In this document: piece by piece, positions 34,862-43,581 of the stretch
Position numbering within the stretch: the first letter of the stretch is position 1
How the letters are laid out: each line of letters starts with the position of its first letter
From: Patulibacter americanus DSM 16676
GTDB taxonomy: Bacteria; Actinomycetota; Thermoleophilia; Solirubrobacterales; Solirubrobacteraceae
Assembly (NCBI RefSeq): GCF_000420025.1
Contig: NZ_ATUD01000011.1
Span: forward strand, 82,138 to 146,137
DNA length: 64,000 bases
Direction: 5' to 3'
Made by a program: the position numbers and the translations under genes
Notes under the pieces: generated by a model
Database searches by the model: none
What the model was told of the DNA's origin: nothing
Seen by the model: only the letters and a program-made list of their open reading frames with translations

Positions 34862-35188
34862 ATGCCCGTCCGTCGTCGCCCCCTTGTGCCGCTGGCCCTC
34901 GCGATCGCCGTGTGCGGCGGCCTGGCGGGCTGCGGCGGCAGCGAGGGCGGCTACGCCTGCAGCGGCGACAGCGCGTGCACGGTGACGGGCGAGGGGCCGA
35001 TCGAGATCCAGCTCGATCAGCTCGGCACGGAGGTGGCGCTCTCCGACCTCACGGCCGACGCGGTGCGCGTGCGGATCAACGCGGACGAGCGCACCGTCCG
35101 GCGGGGCCAGACGGTGCGCCTGCGCGGGTTCCTCGTGACCGCCACGACGACGGGCACGGACCGCGCCGAGGTGCGGCTCGAGCGTTGA
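34862..35188 (+). CDS. Small lipoprotein, paralogue of 36232-36543
   Basis: The 108-residue protein has a lipoprotein signal with lipobox 'LAGC' near residue 24. A short Cys-containing segment ('YACSGDSACTV') follows, then a beta-rich domain ending 'LRGFLVTATTTGTDRAEVRLER'. The gene at 36232-36543 encodes a clear relative with the same order and the same ending ('..LVTA....DHATVRFER'). Function is unknown. The ATG follows TAGGCT (34848-34853) by 8 nt. It is divergent from the carboxylase alpha gene. Confidence 0.8.
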   Translation: MPVRRRPLVPLALAIAVCGGLAGCGGSEGGYACSGDSACTVTGEGPIEIQLDQLGTEVALSDLTADAVRVRINADERTVRRGQTVRLRGFLVTATTTGTDRAEVRLER

Positions 35189-35215
35189 GGACGGGCCCTG
35201 CGCGACGGCTGAGGG

Positions 35216-35662
35216 CTAGCGCCGGCCGCCGAGGCGGGCGTCGAGGCTCAGGCGGCCCGGACCGACGAGCAGCACGACGACGGCGGCCGCCAGCAGGGCG
35301 AGGGGCAGCTCGAACCCGCCGACGAGCGGGCCCGGCAGGTGGATCACGACGATCGCGATCACCATCGGCACCGCGACGGCCAGGGCGCCCAGGCGCGTGA
35401 GCAGGCCGAGGGCGAGCAGCAGGCCGCCGACGAGCTCGCCCGTGCCGGCGAGGACGGCGAGCGCCTCTCCCGGCTTCAGGCCGTTCTGCGCGAAGAAGGC
35501 GCCGGTACCCTCGATCCCGCCGCCGCCCCACGAGCCGAAGAGCTTCTGCGCTCCGTGGGCCACGAAGATCGCGCCGAGGGTGAGCCGGAGGAGGAGCAGG
35601 CCGATGTCGCCTGCACGATCGGTGTTGCTGGAGGGGAAGACGAGCTGCTTGACGGTCGACAT
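35216..35662 (-). CDS. DoxX-family membrane protein
   Basis: The 148-residue protein has four spans and the DoxX signature 'GLLLLRLTLGAIFVAHGAQKLFGSWGGGG', followed by 'LKPGEALAVLAGTGELVGGLLLALGLLTRLGALAVAVPM'. It is a typical YphA/DoxX protein linked to redox or thiol stress. It is not closely similar to the DoxX at 14862. The start is leaderless: TAGCGT (35670-35675) lies 7 nt before the ATG. It is flanked by the two paralogous lipoprotein genes and a LuxR-type regulator. Confidence 0.88.
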   Translation of the reverse strand: MSTVKQLVFPSSNTDRAGDIGLLLLRLTLGAIFVAHGAQKLFGSWGGGGIEGTGAFFAQNGLKPGEALAVLAGTGELVGGLLLALGLLTRLGALAVAVPMVIAIVVIHLPGPLVGGFELPLALLAAAVVVLLVGPGRLSLDARLGGRR

Positions 35663-35836
35663 GGCGGCGACGCTACGAAGCGCAACGTAAGGGGACGATC
35701 AGGGCGCCGATCCCGCCGGGCGGCCCGACGACCAGGCCGACCTCGGGACTCGCGCCCGGAGGGGACGCTGGCGGAACAGCGTGAGCCCAACCGACGGGCC
35801 CCACCAACCTCCCCCGACCCCGCTCCTGCTCCGGCC

Positions 35837-35952
35837 CCACCAATCGGTGGATTTCAGGGTCCGCCGATCGGCGGAGGTGTACCCGCTACGGGCAAAAACA
35901 TACGTTGAAACGGCCCGGATGCGTTGAGGGTTGCCCCCCACTCCACTACGTT
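35837..35952 (+). promoter_or_regulatory. LuxR-type gene promoter with two similar palindromes
   Basis: Two 14-bp dyads CCACCAATCGGTGG (35837-35850) and CCGCCGATCGGCGG (35861-35874) share the pattern CCRCCRATCGGYGG and start 24 bp apart. Downstream, TTGAGG (35924-35929) and TACGTT (35947-35952) are 17 nt apart, with the start codon 7 nt after the -10. The pair of dyads is a likely double operator, perhaps for autoregulation. Confidence 0.6.
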
Positions 35953-35959
35953 CGTCGGC

Positions 35960-36202
35960 ATGTTGCCGGCTGCCGATCCGTCCACCGATCCAGTGGGTCT
36001 CGAGGCGCTGTCGCCCCGGGAGCTCGAGGTGCTGCGCCTACTGGCCGACGGCATGCGGTCGTCCGAGATCGCCAGCCAGCTCGGCATCGCGGTCCCCACC
36101 GTCAAGTGCCACCTGACGCGGACCTACCGCAAACTGGGCGTCCGCAACCGCGTCGGGGCCGTGCTGCACTACCTGCGCGCGGCGCCCGTCTCGGGCGACT
36201 GA
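35960..36202 (+). CDS. Single-domain LuxR-type DNA-binding protein
   Basis: The 80-residue protein is almost entirely a LuxR/FixJ helix-turn-helix: 'LSPRELEVLRLLADGMRSSEIASQLGIAVPTVKCHLTRTYRKLGVRNRVGAVLHYL'. There is no receiver or ligand domain, so it resembles GerE-type stand-alone regulators. I start it at the ATG 7 nt after TACGTT; a TTG 36 nt upstream is open but forms part of the -35 box. Two matching palindromes lie 85-125 nt upstream. Adjacent lipoprotein and DoxX genes are possible targets. Confidence 0.85.
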   Translation: MLPAADPSTDPVGLEALSPRELEVLRLLADGMRSSEIASQLGIAVPTVKCHLTRTYRKLGVRNRVGAVLHYLRAAPVSGD

Positions 36203-36231
36203 GGCCGCGCAGGGCGGGTTACCCTGCCCCG

Positions 36232-36543
36232 ATGCGTGCGTTCCCCTCCGTCCTCGTGATTCCCTTCGCCGCCCTAGTGCTCGCCGGCTGCGGCCCCGGC
36301 GGCAGCGCCGGCGGGTGCGCCGGCAACGTGTGCAAGATCGAGGCGGACGGCCCAGCCTCGTTCGACCTCGATGCCGTGAACGCCGAGGCCGAGGTCTCCC
36401 AGCTCGCCGCCGGCTCCGTGCGCGTCACCGTGGGTGGGAAGTCCGCGACGGTGCGCCAAGGGCAACCGCAGCGGGTGGGCGGGCTGCTCGTCACGGCCTC
36501 GAAGGCGTCGAAGGATCACGCGACGGTCCGCTTCGAGCGCTAG
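36232..36543 (+). CDS. Small lipoprotein, paralogue of 34862-35188
   Basis: The 103-residue protein has a signal peptide with lipobox 'LAGC' near residue 19, two Cys residues shortly after ('GGCAGNVCKIEADG'), and a beta-rich domain ending 'GGLLVTASKASKDHATVRFER'. It aligns along its whole length with the lipoprotein at 34862, showing a local duplication now separated by DoxX and LuxR genes. Function is unknown. It is leaderless: TACCCT (36220-36225) lies 6 nt before the ATG. A short 6-bp hairpin follows the stop. Confidence 0.8.
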   Translation: MRAFPSVLVIPFAALVLAGCGPGGSAGGCAGNVCKIEADGPASFDLDAVNAEAEVSQLAAGSVRVTVGGKSATVRQGQPQRVGGLLVTASKASKDHATVRFER

Positions 36544-36556
36544 CCGGGCTCCGGCT
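36542..36556. terminator. Short hairpin between lipoprotein and cysN
   Basis: AGCCGG-GCT-CCGGCT forms a 6-bp stem overlapping the lipoprotein stop, between convergent genes. Confidence 0.4.
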
Positions 36557-36558
36557 CG

Positions 36559-37974
36559 TCAGCGGATCATGCCGCCGCCGACGGTGTCGTTCGTGCCCTC
36601 GTCGATGAGGATGAACGCTCCCGTCGTGCGGTCGCGGAGGTAGGGATCGGCGACGAGCGGCCGCTTCAGGCGGATCCGCACGCGGCCGATGGCGTTGAGG
36701 TCCAGGCCGTCGGGCGCGTCCTCGCGCTCCAGGGTGTGGAGGTCGAGCCGGTCGAGGACCGCGTCGACCTTCGCCACCGTGGTGACGGTCGTGTGCTTCA
36801 CCAGCAGCCGCTGGCCGGTGCGCAGGGGCCGGTCGCTCATCCAGCAGACGTCGGCCTCGATCTCACGGCGGCAGAGCGCCGCGGCGTCCTCGTCGGCCCC
36901 GACGAGCACGTCGCCACGGGAGACGTCGACGTCGTCCTCCAGGTGCACCGTGACGGACTGCGGCGCGGCGGCCTCGGGCAGCTCGCCGTCGAGCGTCTCG
37001 ATGCGGGCGATCCGGGAGCGCACGCCCGAGGGCAGCACCTGCACCTCGTCGCCCGGACGCAGCACGCCGCCGGCGACCTGACCGGCGTAGCCGCGGTAGT
37101 CGTGCAGCTCGTCGGGCGACCAGCGCTCCCCGTTGACGTCCGCCGCACCCTCCCCGGGTCGCACGACCCACTGGACCGGGAACCGCAGGTCCGTGAGGTT
37201 GCGGTCCGTGGAGACCTCGACCGTCTGCAGGTGGCCGAGCAGCGTGGGGTGCGCCGCGTCGTCGGGATACCACGCGGGGGTCGAGCCGCGGTCGACGACG
37301 TTCGTGCCCTGCAGAGCCGAGATCGGGATGACGTGGATGTCGGGGATCCCGAGCTGGGCCGAGATCCGCGTGGTCTCCGTCTCGATCGCGCGGAAGACGT
37401 CCTCGTCCCAGTCGACGAGGTCCATCTTGTTCACCGCGAAGGTCACGTGGCGGACGCCGAGCAGCGAGGCGATGAACGTGTGCCGGCGCGTCTGCTCGAT
37501 GACGCCCTGGCGTGCGTCGACGAGCACGATCACGAGGTCGGCGGTCGAGGCGCCCGTGACCATGTTGCGCGTGTACTGCACGTGGCCGGGGGTGTCGGCC
37601 AGGATGAAGGAGCGGTCGCCCGTCGTGAAGTAGCGATAGGCGACGTCGATCGTGATGCCCTGCTCGCGCTCGGCGCGCAGGCCGTCCGTGAGCAGGGACA
37701 GGTCGACCGCGCCCTCCCCGTGGCGGCGCACGGACGCGGCCTCGACCTGCTCGAGCTGGTCGGCGAGGACCTGCTTCGAGTCGTAGAGCAGCCGGCCGAT
37801 GAGGGTCGACTTGCCGTCGTCGACCGAGCCGGCCGTCGCGACGCGCAGGAGGTCGGCGCGCAGGACGGAGGACGCCTCGGCGGCCGGGGCCGTCGCGGTC
37901 CCGCCGCCGGCGGCGGCCGTGCCGTCGGCGGTGGACGTGGCGGCGGCGGTCGGGCCGGGGTCGGGCGTGCTCAT
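36559..37974 (-). CDS. cysN: Sulfate adenylyltransferase subunit 1 (GTPase)
   Basis: The 471-residue protein is the regulatory GTPase of ATP sulfurylase, which makes adenosine 5'-phosphosulfate (APS) from sulfate. After an Ala/Thr/Gly-rich tail of about 35 residues come the G motifs 'TAGSVDDGKSTLIGRLLYDSK', 'ILADTPGHVQYTRNMVTG' and 'FAVNKMDLVDWDED', then EF-Tu-like beta-barrel domains. No fused APS kinase (CysC) is present, consistent with the APS-type reductase encoded upstream. Its start shares one base with the cysD stop (TGATG). It is last in the cysHDN operon. Confidence 0.96.
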   Translation of the reverse strand: MSTPDPGPTAAATSTADGTAAAGGGTATAPAAEASSVLRADLLRVATAGSVDDGKSTLIGRLLYDSKQVLADQLEQVEAASVRRHGEGAVDLSLLTDGLRAEREQGITIDVAYRYFTTGDRSFILADTPGHVQYTRNMVTGASTADLVIVLVDARQGVIEQTRRHTFIASLLGVRHVTFAVNKMDLVDWDEDVFRAIETETTRISAQLGIPDIHVIPISALQGTNVVDRGSTPAWYPDDAAHPTLLGHLQTVEVSTDRNLTDLRFPVQWVVRPGEGAADVNGERWSPDELHDYRGYAGQVAGGVLRPGDEVQVLPSGVRSRIARIETLDGELPEAAAPQSVTVHLEDDVDVSRGDVLVGADEDAAALCRREIEADVCWMSDRPLRTGQRLLVKHTTVTTVAKVDAVLDRLDLHTLEREDAPDGLDLNAIGRVRIRLKRPLVADPYLRDRTTGAFILIDEGTNDTVGGGMIR

Positions 37975-38966
37975 CAGAAGTACCCCTGGGCCTTGCGGTC
38001 TTCCATCGCGGCCTCGGACACGCGATCGTCGGCGCGGGTCTCGCCGCGCTCGGTCACGCGGGTGGCGGCGATCTCGGTCACGACCTGCTCGAGCGTCGTC
38101 GCGGTCGACTCGACCGCTCCGGTGATCGTGAGGTCGCCGACGGTGCGGTAGCGGACCGACAGCGTCTCGACGGTCTCGCCCTCCTGCGGCTGCAGGAACG
38201 GGGACACGGCGTAGAGCATCCCGTTCCGGCGCACGACCTCGCGCTCGTGGGCGAAGTAGATCGACGGCAGCTCGAGCCGCTCCTCGGCGATGTACTGCCA
38301 CACGTCGAGCTCGGTCCAGTTCGAGATCGGGAAGACGCGCACGTTCTCGCCCTGGCGTAGGCGGCCGTTGTAGAGGTTCCAGAGCTCGGGGCGCTGGTTC
38401 TTCGGGTCCCAGCCGCCGAAGTCGTCGCGGAAGCTCATGATCCGCTCCTTCGCGCGGGCGCGCTCCTCGTCGCGGCGAGCGCCGCCGAAGCACGCGTCGA
38501 AGCCGTGCTCCTCGATCGCGTCGAGCAGCGTCTGCGTCTGCTGCTGGTTGCGGGACGAGCCCGGGCGGGCCGGGTCGTAGCCGTCGGCGACGCGGCCCTG
38601 GTCGATCGTGTCCTGGACCTGCGCGACGATCAGCCGCTCGCCGAGCTCGGCGGCGCGGCGGTCGCGGAACTCGAGGACCTCGTCGAAGTTGTGGCCCGTG
38701 TCGACGTGCAGCAGCGGGAACGGGAACCGGCCGGGCCGGAACGCCTTCTCCGCCAGCCGCAGCAGGACGATGGAGTCCTTGCCGCCCGAGAACAGGAGCG
38801 CGGGGCGCTCGAGCTCGGCGGCGACCTCGCGCATCACGTGGATCGCCTCGGACTCCAGCGCGCGGAGCTTGGAGAGGCCGGCGGTGGCCGGTCCCGTCGC
38901 GTGGAGCGGCCGCGGCGCCGCCGGGGCGGGGTGGACGGGGGAGCCGGCGGCGGGCGTCGGACTCAT
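37974..38966 (-). CDS. cysD: Sulfate adenylyltransferase subunit 2
   Basis: The 330-residue catalytic subunit has the PP-loop 'PALLFSGGKDSIVLLRLAEKAF', 'PLLHVDTGHNFDEVLEFRD', 'ACFGGARRDEERARAKERI', and the conserved C-terminal 'YRTVGDLTITGAVESTATTLEQVVTEIAATRVTERG'. It adenylates sulfate, with GTP hydrolysis by CysN driving the reaction. An N-terminal Pro/Ala-rich extension of about 30 residues precedes the normal start. It overlaps both neighbours by one base (TGATG on each side), so cysH, cysD and cysN are tightly coupled. Confidence 0.97.
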   Translation of the reverse strand: MSPTPAAGSPVHPAPAAPRPLHATGPATAGLSKLRALESEAIHVMREVAAELERPALLFSGGKDSIVLLRLAEKAFRPGRFPFPLLHVDTGHNFDEVLEFRDRRAAELGERLIVAQVQDTIDQGRVADGYDPARPGSSRNQQQTQTLLDAIEEHGFDACFGGARRDEERARAKERIMSFRDDFGGWDPKNQRPELWNLYNGRLRQGENVRVFPISNWTELDVWQYIAEERLELPSIYFAHEREVVRRNGMLYAVSPFLQPQEGETVETLSVRYRTVGDLTITGAVESTATTLEQVVTEIAATRVTERGETRADDRVSEAAMEDRKAQGYF

Positions 38967-39688
38967 CAGGCGTCGTCCTGGTGCAGGCCGCACTCGATCT
39001 TGGCGGAGCTGATCCAGCGGCCCTCGCGCCCGGCGCCCGCGGCGGTGCACGGCTCGCAACCGATCGACGCGTAGCCCTGGTCGTGCAGCGGGTTGTAGGG
39101 CAGGCCCTCGCGCATCACGTGGTTCCAGACGTCCTTGTCGGACCAGTCGGCCAGCGGGTTGACCTTCACCAGGCCGAAGGCATCGTCCCACTCGACCTTG
39201 CGGGCGTGGGCGCGGGCGGGCGACTGGTCGCGGCGGATGCCCGTGGTCCACGCGTCGAGCTTGGAGAGGCCCTCGCGCAGCGGGCCGACCTTGCGAATCC
39301 CGCAGCACTTCGACGGGTCGCGCTCCCAAAGGCGATCCCCGTGCTCGGCGGCCTGGGCGGCGAGCGTCGGGCCCTGCCAGCGCTCGATCTTCGTGTCGTA
39401 GCGCGCCTCGGTCTGCTTCCACAGCTCGTAGGTGGCGTCGAACAGCACGCCGGTGTCGAGCGCGAAGACCCGCGCGTCGGGGTTCGCCCGGAAGATCAGG
39501 TCGAGCAGGACCGCCTCCTCCTTCTGGAAGGAGCAGGCCAGGGCGATCTGCGGGTGGTACTGCTCCATCGCCCACCCGACGACCTCGGCCGCCGAGGAGG
39601 ACTCGAGGTCCGGGAGGTCCGGCACGGCGGGTGCGGCCGGCGGGGCGGCCGGTCCGGCGGTCTGGGCGCTGTCTGCGGTCGAGCTCAT
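38966..39688 (-). CDS. cysH: APS reductase
   Basis: The 240-residue reductase converts APS to sulfite. Two Cys pairs, 'SKCCGIRKV' and 'GCEPCTAAG', which bind a 4Fe-4S cluster, mark it as the APS-specific type, not the PAPS type; the catalytic Cys is in the C-terminal 'IECGLHQDD'. 'ALACSFQKEEAVLLDL' and 'TGVLFDATYELWKQTE' are the nucleotide-binding motifs. This fits the absence of APS kinase in the cluster. It is the first gene of the cysHDN operon, 120 nt after cysI. A possible -10 box TAGTTT lies at 39750-39755, about 60 nt upstream. Confidence 0.95.
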   Translation of the reverse strand: MSSTADSAQTAGPAAPPAAPAVPDLPDLESSSAAEVVGWAMEQYHPQIALACSFQKEEAVLLDLIFRANPDARVFALDTGVLFDATYELWKQTEARYDTKIERWQGPTLAAQAAEHGDRLWERDPSKCCGIRKVGPLREGLSKLDAWTTGIRRDQSPARAHARKVEWDDAFGLVKVNPLADWSDKDVWNHVMREGLPYNPLHDQGYASIGCEPCTAAGAGREGRWISSAKIECGLHQDDA

Positions 39689-39808
39689 CGCGGCGATCCG
39701 TCCGGGAGAGGGTGGCCGCCACCGGCCGAGGCGCGACAGCGGACGACCAAAACTAGCAAACCACGGTCAGGATTCAGAACAATCGGACGGACCGCCGCAC
39801 GATCCCCT

Positions 39809-41578
39809 TCAGTCGTTGAAGTGGCGGCCTTCCTTGACCTCGGCCACGAACCCCGCGCGGATGACGAAGTCGCCGAACCGCTCCCCGGGCTGCCGCTCCT
39901 GCGCGTAGCGCGCGAGCGTGTCGTCGAGGACCTCCATGATCACGTCCTCGCCGACGTTCTCCCGGACCATCTTGTTCAACCGTTCGCCGTGGAAGCCGCC
40001 GCCGAGGTAGAGGTTGTACTTGCCGGGCGCGCGGCCGGTGAGCGCGATCTCGGCGATGTACGGGCGGGCACAGCCGTTCGGGCAGCCCGTCATCCGGATC
40101 GTGATCGGCTCCTCGGTCAGGCCGTTCTTCTCGAGCAGGCCCTCGATCCTCGTGATGAGGTCGGGCAGATAGCGCTCGCTCTCGGCCATCGCCAGCGCGC
40201 AGGTCGGCATCGCGACGCACGCCATGGAGTTCAGGCGCAGCGCGCTCCTGCCCTTCTGCGGCGTGTTCGTGATCGCGTGCTCGGCCAGCAGCGCCTCGAT
40301 CGCCGGGCGGTCGACCGGCGCGATGTCCGAGAGGATCACGCTCTGGTTCGGGGTGAGCCGGAAGACGCACTTCTCGGTCTCGGCGATCGCCTTCAGGCCG
40401 TCCATCAGCGGGTGGCCGGGACGGTTGATGACGCGACCGTTCTCGATGAAGAGCGTGAAGTGCTCCAGGCCGTCGTCGCCCGTCGTCCAGCCGAGCTGGT
40501 CGCCGTTGGCCGTGAACTTGAAGGCCTTCGCGGGCGCGAGCGGGACGCCGAGGCGCCGCTCGATCTCGCCCGTGACGAAGTCCAGGCCCTTGTCGTCGAT
40601 CGTGTACTTGAACCGCGCGTGCGAGCGGGTGACGCGATCGCCGTAGTCGCGCTGGACGCCCATGACGGCCTCGATCGTGGGCAGCAGCTGCTCCACGTCG
40701 ATGTAGCCGATGACGTCGCCGAGGCGCGGGTAGGTCTCGGGCGCGCGGTCCGTGCGGCCCATGCCGCCGCCGATGACGACGTTGAAGCCCTTGAGCCGGC
40801 CGCGGCTGGCGATCGCGACGAAGCCGAGGTCCTGGCTGTAGATGTCGATGTCGTTGCTCGGCGGGACCGCGAAGCCGATCTTGAACTTCCGCGGCATGTA
40901 CTGCTTGCCGTAGAAGGGCTCCTCGTTCTCGCCGCGCGGCTGCGCCGGCTTCTCGCCGAACCAGACCTCTTCGTACGCGCTCGTCTTGTGGATGACGTGG
41001 TCGCTGGCGATCTGCGCCTGCTCGTAGACCTGCTTGTGGAGCTTGGAGAGCCCCGGGTGCACGCCGCTCATGACCGTGCGGGCGACGTCGCCGCAGGCGG
41101 CCTTCGAGTCCAGCCCGACCTCGCGCAGCCCGAGCATCACGTCGCGCAGCGCGGTCCGGTTGAGGTAGTGGAACTGGAACGTCTGGCGGGTCGTCAGGCG
41201 GAACTGCTCGTTGCCGTACGTGCGCCCGATCTCGTCCATCTTCAGCCACTGCTGCGGCGTGCAGACGCCGCCCGGCATGCGGCCACGGAGCATGAACGTG
41301 TAGTAGGGCTCGAGCTTCTGCAGACGCCGCTCGTCGCGCTGGTCGCGGTCGTCCTGCTGGTAGATCCCATGGAACTTCATGAGCTTGTTGTTGTTCTCGT
41401 CGACGGCGAGGGTGATCTCGTCGATGAGGTCCTCGGCGATCGAGCCGGCGAGGTAGTCGCTGTTGAACTTCAGCCGCTCCTCCGGCGCGAGCTTCTCGAG
41501 CGGCTGGGAGATGTCTCGGCTGCGGTCGACCTCGACCGGGGCAGCGGCGGGGCTGGTCTTCGTCATCTTCGTCGCCAT
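39809..41578 (-). CDS. cysI: Sulfite reductase hemoprotein, beta subunit
   Basis: The 589-residue protein reduces sulfite to sulfide at a coupled siroheme and 4Fe-4S centre. The cluster ligands are in 'SMACVAMPTCALAMAE' and 'TGCPNGCARPYIAE'; 'HGIYQQDDRDQRDER' and 'LTTRQTFQFHYLNR' are characteristic of the Escherichia coli CysI type. The sequence is closer to NADPH-type CysI than to the ferredoxin-type enzymes common in other actinobacteria, and it is encoded next to a matching flavoprotein. The start is the ATG at 41578, 20 nt after the cysJ stop. Confidence 0.95.
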   Translation of the reverse strand: MATKMTKTSPAAAPVEVDRSRDISQPLEKLAPEERLKFNSDYLAGSIAEDLIDEITLAVDENNNKLMKFHGIYQQDDRDQRDERRLQKLEPYYTFMLRGRMPGGVCTPQQWLKMDEIGRTYGNEQFRLTTRQTFQFHYLNRTALRDVMLGLREVGLDSKAACGDVARTVMSGVHPGLSKLHKQVYEQAQIASDHVIHKTSAYEEVWFGEKPAQPRGENEEPFYGKQYMPRKFKIGFAVPPSNDIDIYSQDLGFVAIASRGRLKGFNVVIGGGMGRTDRAPETYPRLGDVIGYIDVEQLLPTIEAVMGVQRDYGDRVTRSHARFKYTIDDKGLDFVTGEIERRLGVPLAPAKAFKFTANGDQLGWTTGDDGLEHFTLFIENGRVINRPGHPLMDGLKAIAETEKCVFRLTPNQSVILSDIAPVDRPAIEALLAEHAITNTPQKGRSALRLNSMACVAMPTCALAMAESERYLPDLITRIEGLLEKNGLTEEPITIRMTGCPNGCARPYIAEIALTGRAPGKYNLYLGGGFHGERLNKMVRENVGEDVIMEVLDDTLARYAQERQPGERFGDFVIRAGFVAEVKEGRHFND

Positions 41579-41598
41579 GGGGTGAGGGTGGGCGGGAC

Positions 41599-43581
41599 TC
41601 AATACACGTCGAGCAGGTAGCGGTGGTCGCGCCCCAGCTCGTTCAGATACTCGTCGGCGGCCTCGGGGTCGAGCCCACCGTGCTCCGCCACGATGTCCTT
41701 CAGCGCCGCGCGGACGCCCGGGGCCATGGCGTCGGCGTCGCCGCACACGTAGATGCGGGACCCCTCCTCCAGCCACGCCCAGACGTCGGCGCCCCTCTGG
41801 CGCAGGCGGTCCTGGACGTAGGTCTTCGGACCCCGCCCACCCGCTGCGTCGCGGGAGAACACCGGGTCGAGCCGCGTCAGGACGCCGTCCTTGAGCAGCG
41901 TCTGCCACTCGACCTGGTAGAGGAAGTCGCTGCGGAAGTTGCGCTCGCCGAAGACGAGCCACGAGCGGCCGGAGGCGCCGCGGGCCTCGCGCTCCTGCAT
42001 GAACGCGCGGTACGGCGCCACGCCGGTGCCCGCGCCGACCATGATGATCGGCGTGTCGTCGTCGGCGGGCAGGCGGAAGTGCTCGTTCTGCTGCACGTAG
42101 ACGGGGACGGTGGCGTCGTCGTGGAGGAGCTGCGCGAGGTGCCCGGAGGCCACACCCGTGCGGCCCGTCTCGTGCAGGTCGTAGCGGACCGTCGAGACCG
42201 TCAGGTGCGCCTCGTCGGGCGCCGCGGCCAGGCTCGAGGCGATGGAGTAGAGCCGCGGCTGCAGCGGCCGCAGCCCGGCGACGAGCTGCTCGGCCTCGAT
42301 TCCGGGCACGGGGAACAGCCGCACGAAGTCGAGCACGTGGTGCCCGCGGAAGAACGCGGTGCGGGCCTTCGCGTCGCCGGCGCGCAGCGCCTCGAGCTCG
42401 GCCGAGCCGGAGAGCGTGGCCCACTGCTCGAGGAACCGCGGCGTCGCGGCCGTGATCTCGAACCTCTGCGCCAGCGCCTCGCCGAGCGGGAGCTGCCCGC
42501 CCTTGACCGGCACGGGCGTGTCCGCCGAGAGCGAGAGCTCGCCCAGCAACGTCTCGACCAGCGCCGGGTCGTTCGCGGGGACGACGCCGAGCGCGTCGCC
42601 CGGCTCGTACGTCAGCCCGGAGCCCTCGAGGGAGAGCTCGACGTGGCGGGTCTCCTTCGTCGACCCGCGGCCCGTGAGGACCACGTTGTCGAGGACGGAC
42701 GCCGGGAAGGGGCGCTTCTTGGAGTAGGCGGGGGCCTCGAGGGTGGCGGTGGCCGACGCCCCGCTCGCCGCGGCACCGTTCACCGCCGCCGCGCCGTTCG
42801 GGCCCGTGCCGCCGGGCGCGACGCCGTTGACGCCGCCCGCGGCCGCGCCGTTCGGGCCGCCGGCGTCCGTGGCGCCCCGCTCCGGGGCGATGCGGCCGGC
42901 GGCGTCGGCGATCCAGGCGGCCGCGTCGTCCTCGTAGTCCACGTCGCAGTCGACGCGGTCGATCAGGCGCTCGCCGCCGAGCTCCGCGAGACGCTCGTCG
43001 AGCAGCCGGCCGGCCGAGCAGTAGTGCTCGTACGTCGAGTCGCCGAGGGAGAGGACGCCGAACCGCACGCCGTCGAGCTTCGGGGCCTTGCGGCCCGCGA
43101 GGAACTCGAAGAAGCCCACGGCGTTCGGCGGCGGATCGCCCTCGCCGTGCGTGGCCGTGACGACGAGCAGGTCCTGCTCGTCCTTCAGCGCGCGCGGCTT
43201 GTAGTCGGACATGTCGGCGACCTTCGCCTCGACGCCCTGCGCCTTCGCGGCCGTGGCGAGCTCGCCGGCCAGCTCCTTCGCGTTGCCCGTGTCCGTGCCG
43301 AAGAGGATCGTCAGCGTGCGCGCGGCGGGCGCGGCCTCGGCGGGGGCGGCTCCGGGCGCCCCGGCGGACGCGCCGTTCGTGGCGGCCGACGCGCCGTCCG
43401 CGGTCGCGGCGCCGTTCTGGGTCGCGGCGTCCGGTGCGGCGAGCGCCGATGCGGCCCCGGCGTTCGCGAGACCGGCGAAGTACCCGCTGAGCCAGATCGT
43501 CTGCTCGCGGTCGAGCGTCGCGGCGAGCCGCTGGACGCTGTCCCGTTGGTCGGGCGTGAGGGTCGGGATGAGAGCGCTCAA
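41599..43581 (-). CDS. cysJ: NADPH-sulfite reductase flavoprotein, alpha subunit
   Basis: The 660-residue flavoprotein transfers electrons from NADPH through FAD and FMN to CysI. The N-terminus 'SALIPTLTPDQRDSVQRLA' and 'WLSGYFAGL' align with E. coli CysJ, supporting the TTG start at 43581. A flavodoxin domain ('TILFGTDTGNAKELAGELA'), FAD domain ('RLYSIASS') and NADPH domain ('VGAGTGVAPYRAFMQER', final 'YLLDVY') follow. Two low-complexity Ala/Gly/Asn linkers make it about 60 residues longer than the E. coli protein. It is the first gene of cysJI. Confidence 0.93.
   Translation of the reverse strand: MSALIPTLTPDQRDSVQRLAATLDREQTIWLSGYFAGLANAGAASALAAPDAATQNGAATADGASAATNGASAGAPGAAPAEAAPAARTLTILFGTDTGNAKELAGELATAAKAQGVEAKVADMSDYKPRALKDEQDLLVVTATHGEGDPPPNAVGFFEFLAGRKAPKLDGVRFGVLSLGDSTYEHYCSAGRLLDERLAELGGERLIDRVDCDVDYEDDAAAWIADAAGRIAPERGATDAGGPNGAAAGGVNGVAPGGTGPNGAAAVNGAAASGASATATLEAPAYSKKRPFPASVLDNVVLTGRGSTKETRHVELSLEGSGLTYEPGDALGVVPANDPALVETLLGELSLSADTPVPVKGGQLPLGEALAQRFEITAATPRFLEQWATLSGSAELEALRAGDAKARTAFFRGHHVLDFVRLFPVPGIEAEQLVAGLRPLQPRLYSIASSLAAAPDEAHLTVSTVRYDLHETGRTGVASGHLAQLLHDDATVPVYVQQNEHFRLPADDDTPIIMVGAGTGVAPYRAFMQEREARGASGRSWLVFGERNFRSDFLYQVEWQTLLKDGVLTRLDPVFSRDAAGGRGPKTYVQDRLRQRGADVWAWLEEGSRIYVCGDADAMAPGVRAALKDIVAEHGGLDPEAADEYLNELGRDHRYLLDVY

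Noticed and set aside
35924..35959. TTG start for the LuxR-type gene
   Set aside because: The TTG is part of the -35 box TTGAGG of a promoter whose -10 lies 7 nt before the ATG at 35960.
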